A stretch of 46,092 bases of DNA from assembly GCA_017449025.1 (NCBI GenBank), contig JAFSKJ010000060.1, positions 1 to 46,092 of the forward strand, read 5' to 3'. Made by a program: the position numbers and the translations under genes. Below, piece by piece: positions 45,802 through 46,092 of this stretch. The notes beneath the pieces were generated by a model. The model was given only the letters and a program-made list of their open reading frames with translations, did not search any database and was not told the DNA's origin. This DNA is from Prevotella sp. (lineage in GTDB: Bacteria > Bacteroidota > Bacteroidia > Bacteroidales > Bacteroidaceae). Every line of letters begins with the position of its first letter. Positions within the stretch are counted from its first letter, which is position 1.

Positions 45802-45859
45802 AGTACACAAGTGCACTTTTCTGCTCTTTTAGTACACAAGAGCACCATTCTGCTCTTTT
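45802..45859. repeat. two 29-bp direct repeats upstream of the TPR gene
   Basis: Copies at 45802-45830 and 45831-45859 differ at only a few positions; both begin AGTACACAAG and end CTGCTCTTTT. A third partial copy (AGTACACAAA) starts at 45791. They lie roughly 45-100 bp upstream of the -7 box, which fits a regulator-binding array. Confidence 0.7.
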
Positions 45860-46092
45860 CCTCGATCAATTTGTTGTACCCAGATTTGACTTGATTACAC
45901 CTCATGGAACATTACCATGCGCAGCCTAATGCCTGTGCCATCGTCTTCCGTTGTTTTATTTGTCGTTTAATGATAAAAAATAATGATTATCCGCAAAGAT
46001 ACCACCAAAGCCCGAAGGGCTGATAAGACCACAGGCAGGGGTGCCGCTCCAGCTCCGCTGGCTTGCTACCGAAGGGACGCAAGCCAGCGGAG
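45860..46092. other. non-coding end of window with hairpins and a second possible - strand promoter
   Basis: No gene is seen. On the - strand TATCTTTG (45994-46001) matches a -7 box, without a clear -33 partner. CATGG/CCATG (45903-45919) and AGCCC/GGGCT (46009-46021) are small hairpins. At the very end, arms 46053-46066 and 46079-46092 are perfectly complementary (14 bp, 12-base loop), a REP-like palindrome that may continue past the window. Confidence 0.5.

Noticed and set aside
44388-45905. Longer 505-codon version of the TPR gene starting at 45905
   Set aside because: It would read through the direct repeats and the promoter; the lipoprotein signal at 45704 marks the real start.

Overview
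The window looks like a chromosome segment of a gut or rumen Prevotella-type Bacteroidales. Three things point there. Promoters follow the Bacteroidetes pattern (TTTG, 19-20 bp, TAnnTTTG) and Shine-Dalgarno sequences are not prominent. The xylan-degrading enzymes have the multidomain architectures known from rumen Prevotella. Two secreted proteins end in C-terminal segments like those exported by Bacteroidetes. No rRNA, tRNA or CRISPR array was seen.

Region 1 (1 to about 16.2 kb) is a defence-type island, all on the + strand. A tightly packed run (short gaps, two overlaps of about 20 bp) encodes the C-terminal part of an SNF2-type helicase cut by the window edge, a Bro-N/DinD-like protein, a 1161-residue Eco57I-type adenine methylase, an AAA ATPase, an HNH_5 nuclease, a large GNAT-PIN-(GNAT-like)-(EVE-like) fusion, an ASCH protein and a small protein of unknown role. 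Behind it come a decayed DUF1016 gene, a conserved protein of unknown function, a separate two-gene module with its own strong promoter (RecF/OLD-type ATPase plus TOPRIM-like DUF4276 protein), and an N-terminally truncated AlbA/HATPase_c_4 regulator carrying a short DNA repeat. By eye, base composition is moderate at first, turns clearly AT-rich inside the methylase gene, and recovers near 12 kb, which suggests modular acquisition.

Region 2 (16.2-18.2 kb) has a 490-bp intergenic stretch with a near-consensus promoter and several inverted repeats (possible structured RNA), followed by a secreted beta-helix-type protein with Gly-Phe-Pro repeats.

Region 3 (18.1-25.1 kb, - strand) is an arabinoxylan operon transcribed in the order CE6-CE1 esterase, GH43-CBM6 arabinofuranosidase, GH10-CE1 xylanase/feruloyl esterase, then a hypothetical protein. 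Together these would deacetylate xylan, remove arabinose and ferulate, and cut the backbone. A 12-bp palindrome lies just upstream of a promoter with a weak -33 box.

Region 4 (25.2-27.5 kb) is pta-ackA, the acetate/ATP-generating pathway, closed by an intrinsic terminator.

Region 5 (27.6-40.4 kb) has a C10 cysteine protease with repeated beta domains, a convergent PfkB sugar kinase overlapping its 3' end, a 61-bp GC-rich palindrome, and a giant 2721-residue secreted repeat protein.

Region 6 (40.4 kb to the end, - strand) has a sufC-sufD-Nudix operon without sufB, a secreted hypothetical protein, a TPR/transmembrane/HTH-like lipoprotein with upstream direct repeats, and palindromic repeat elements.
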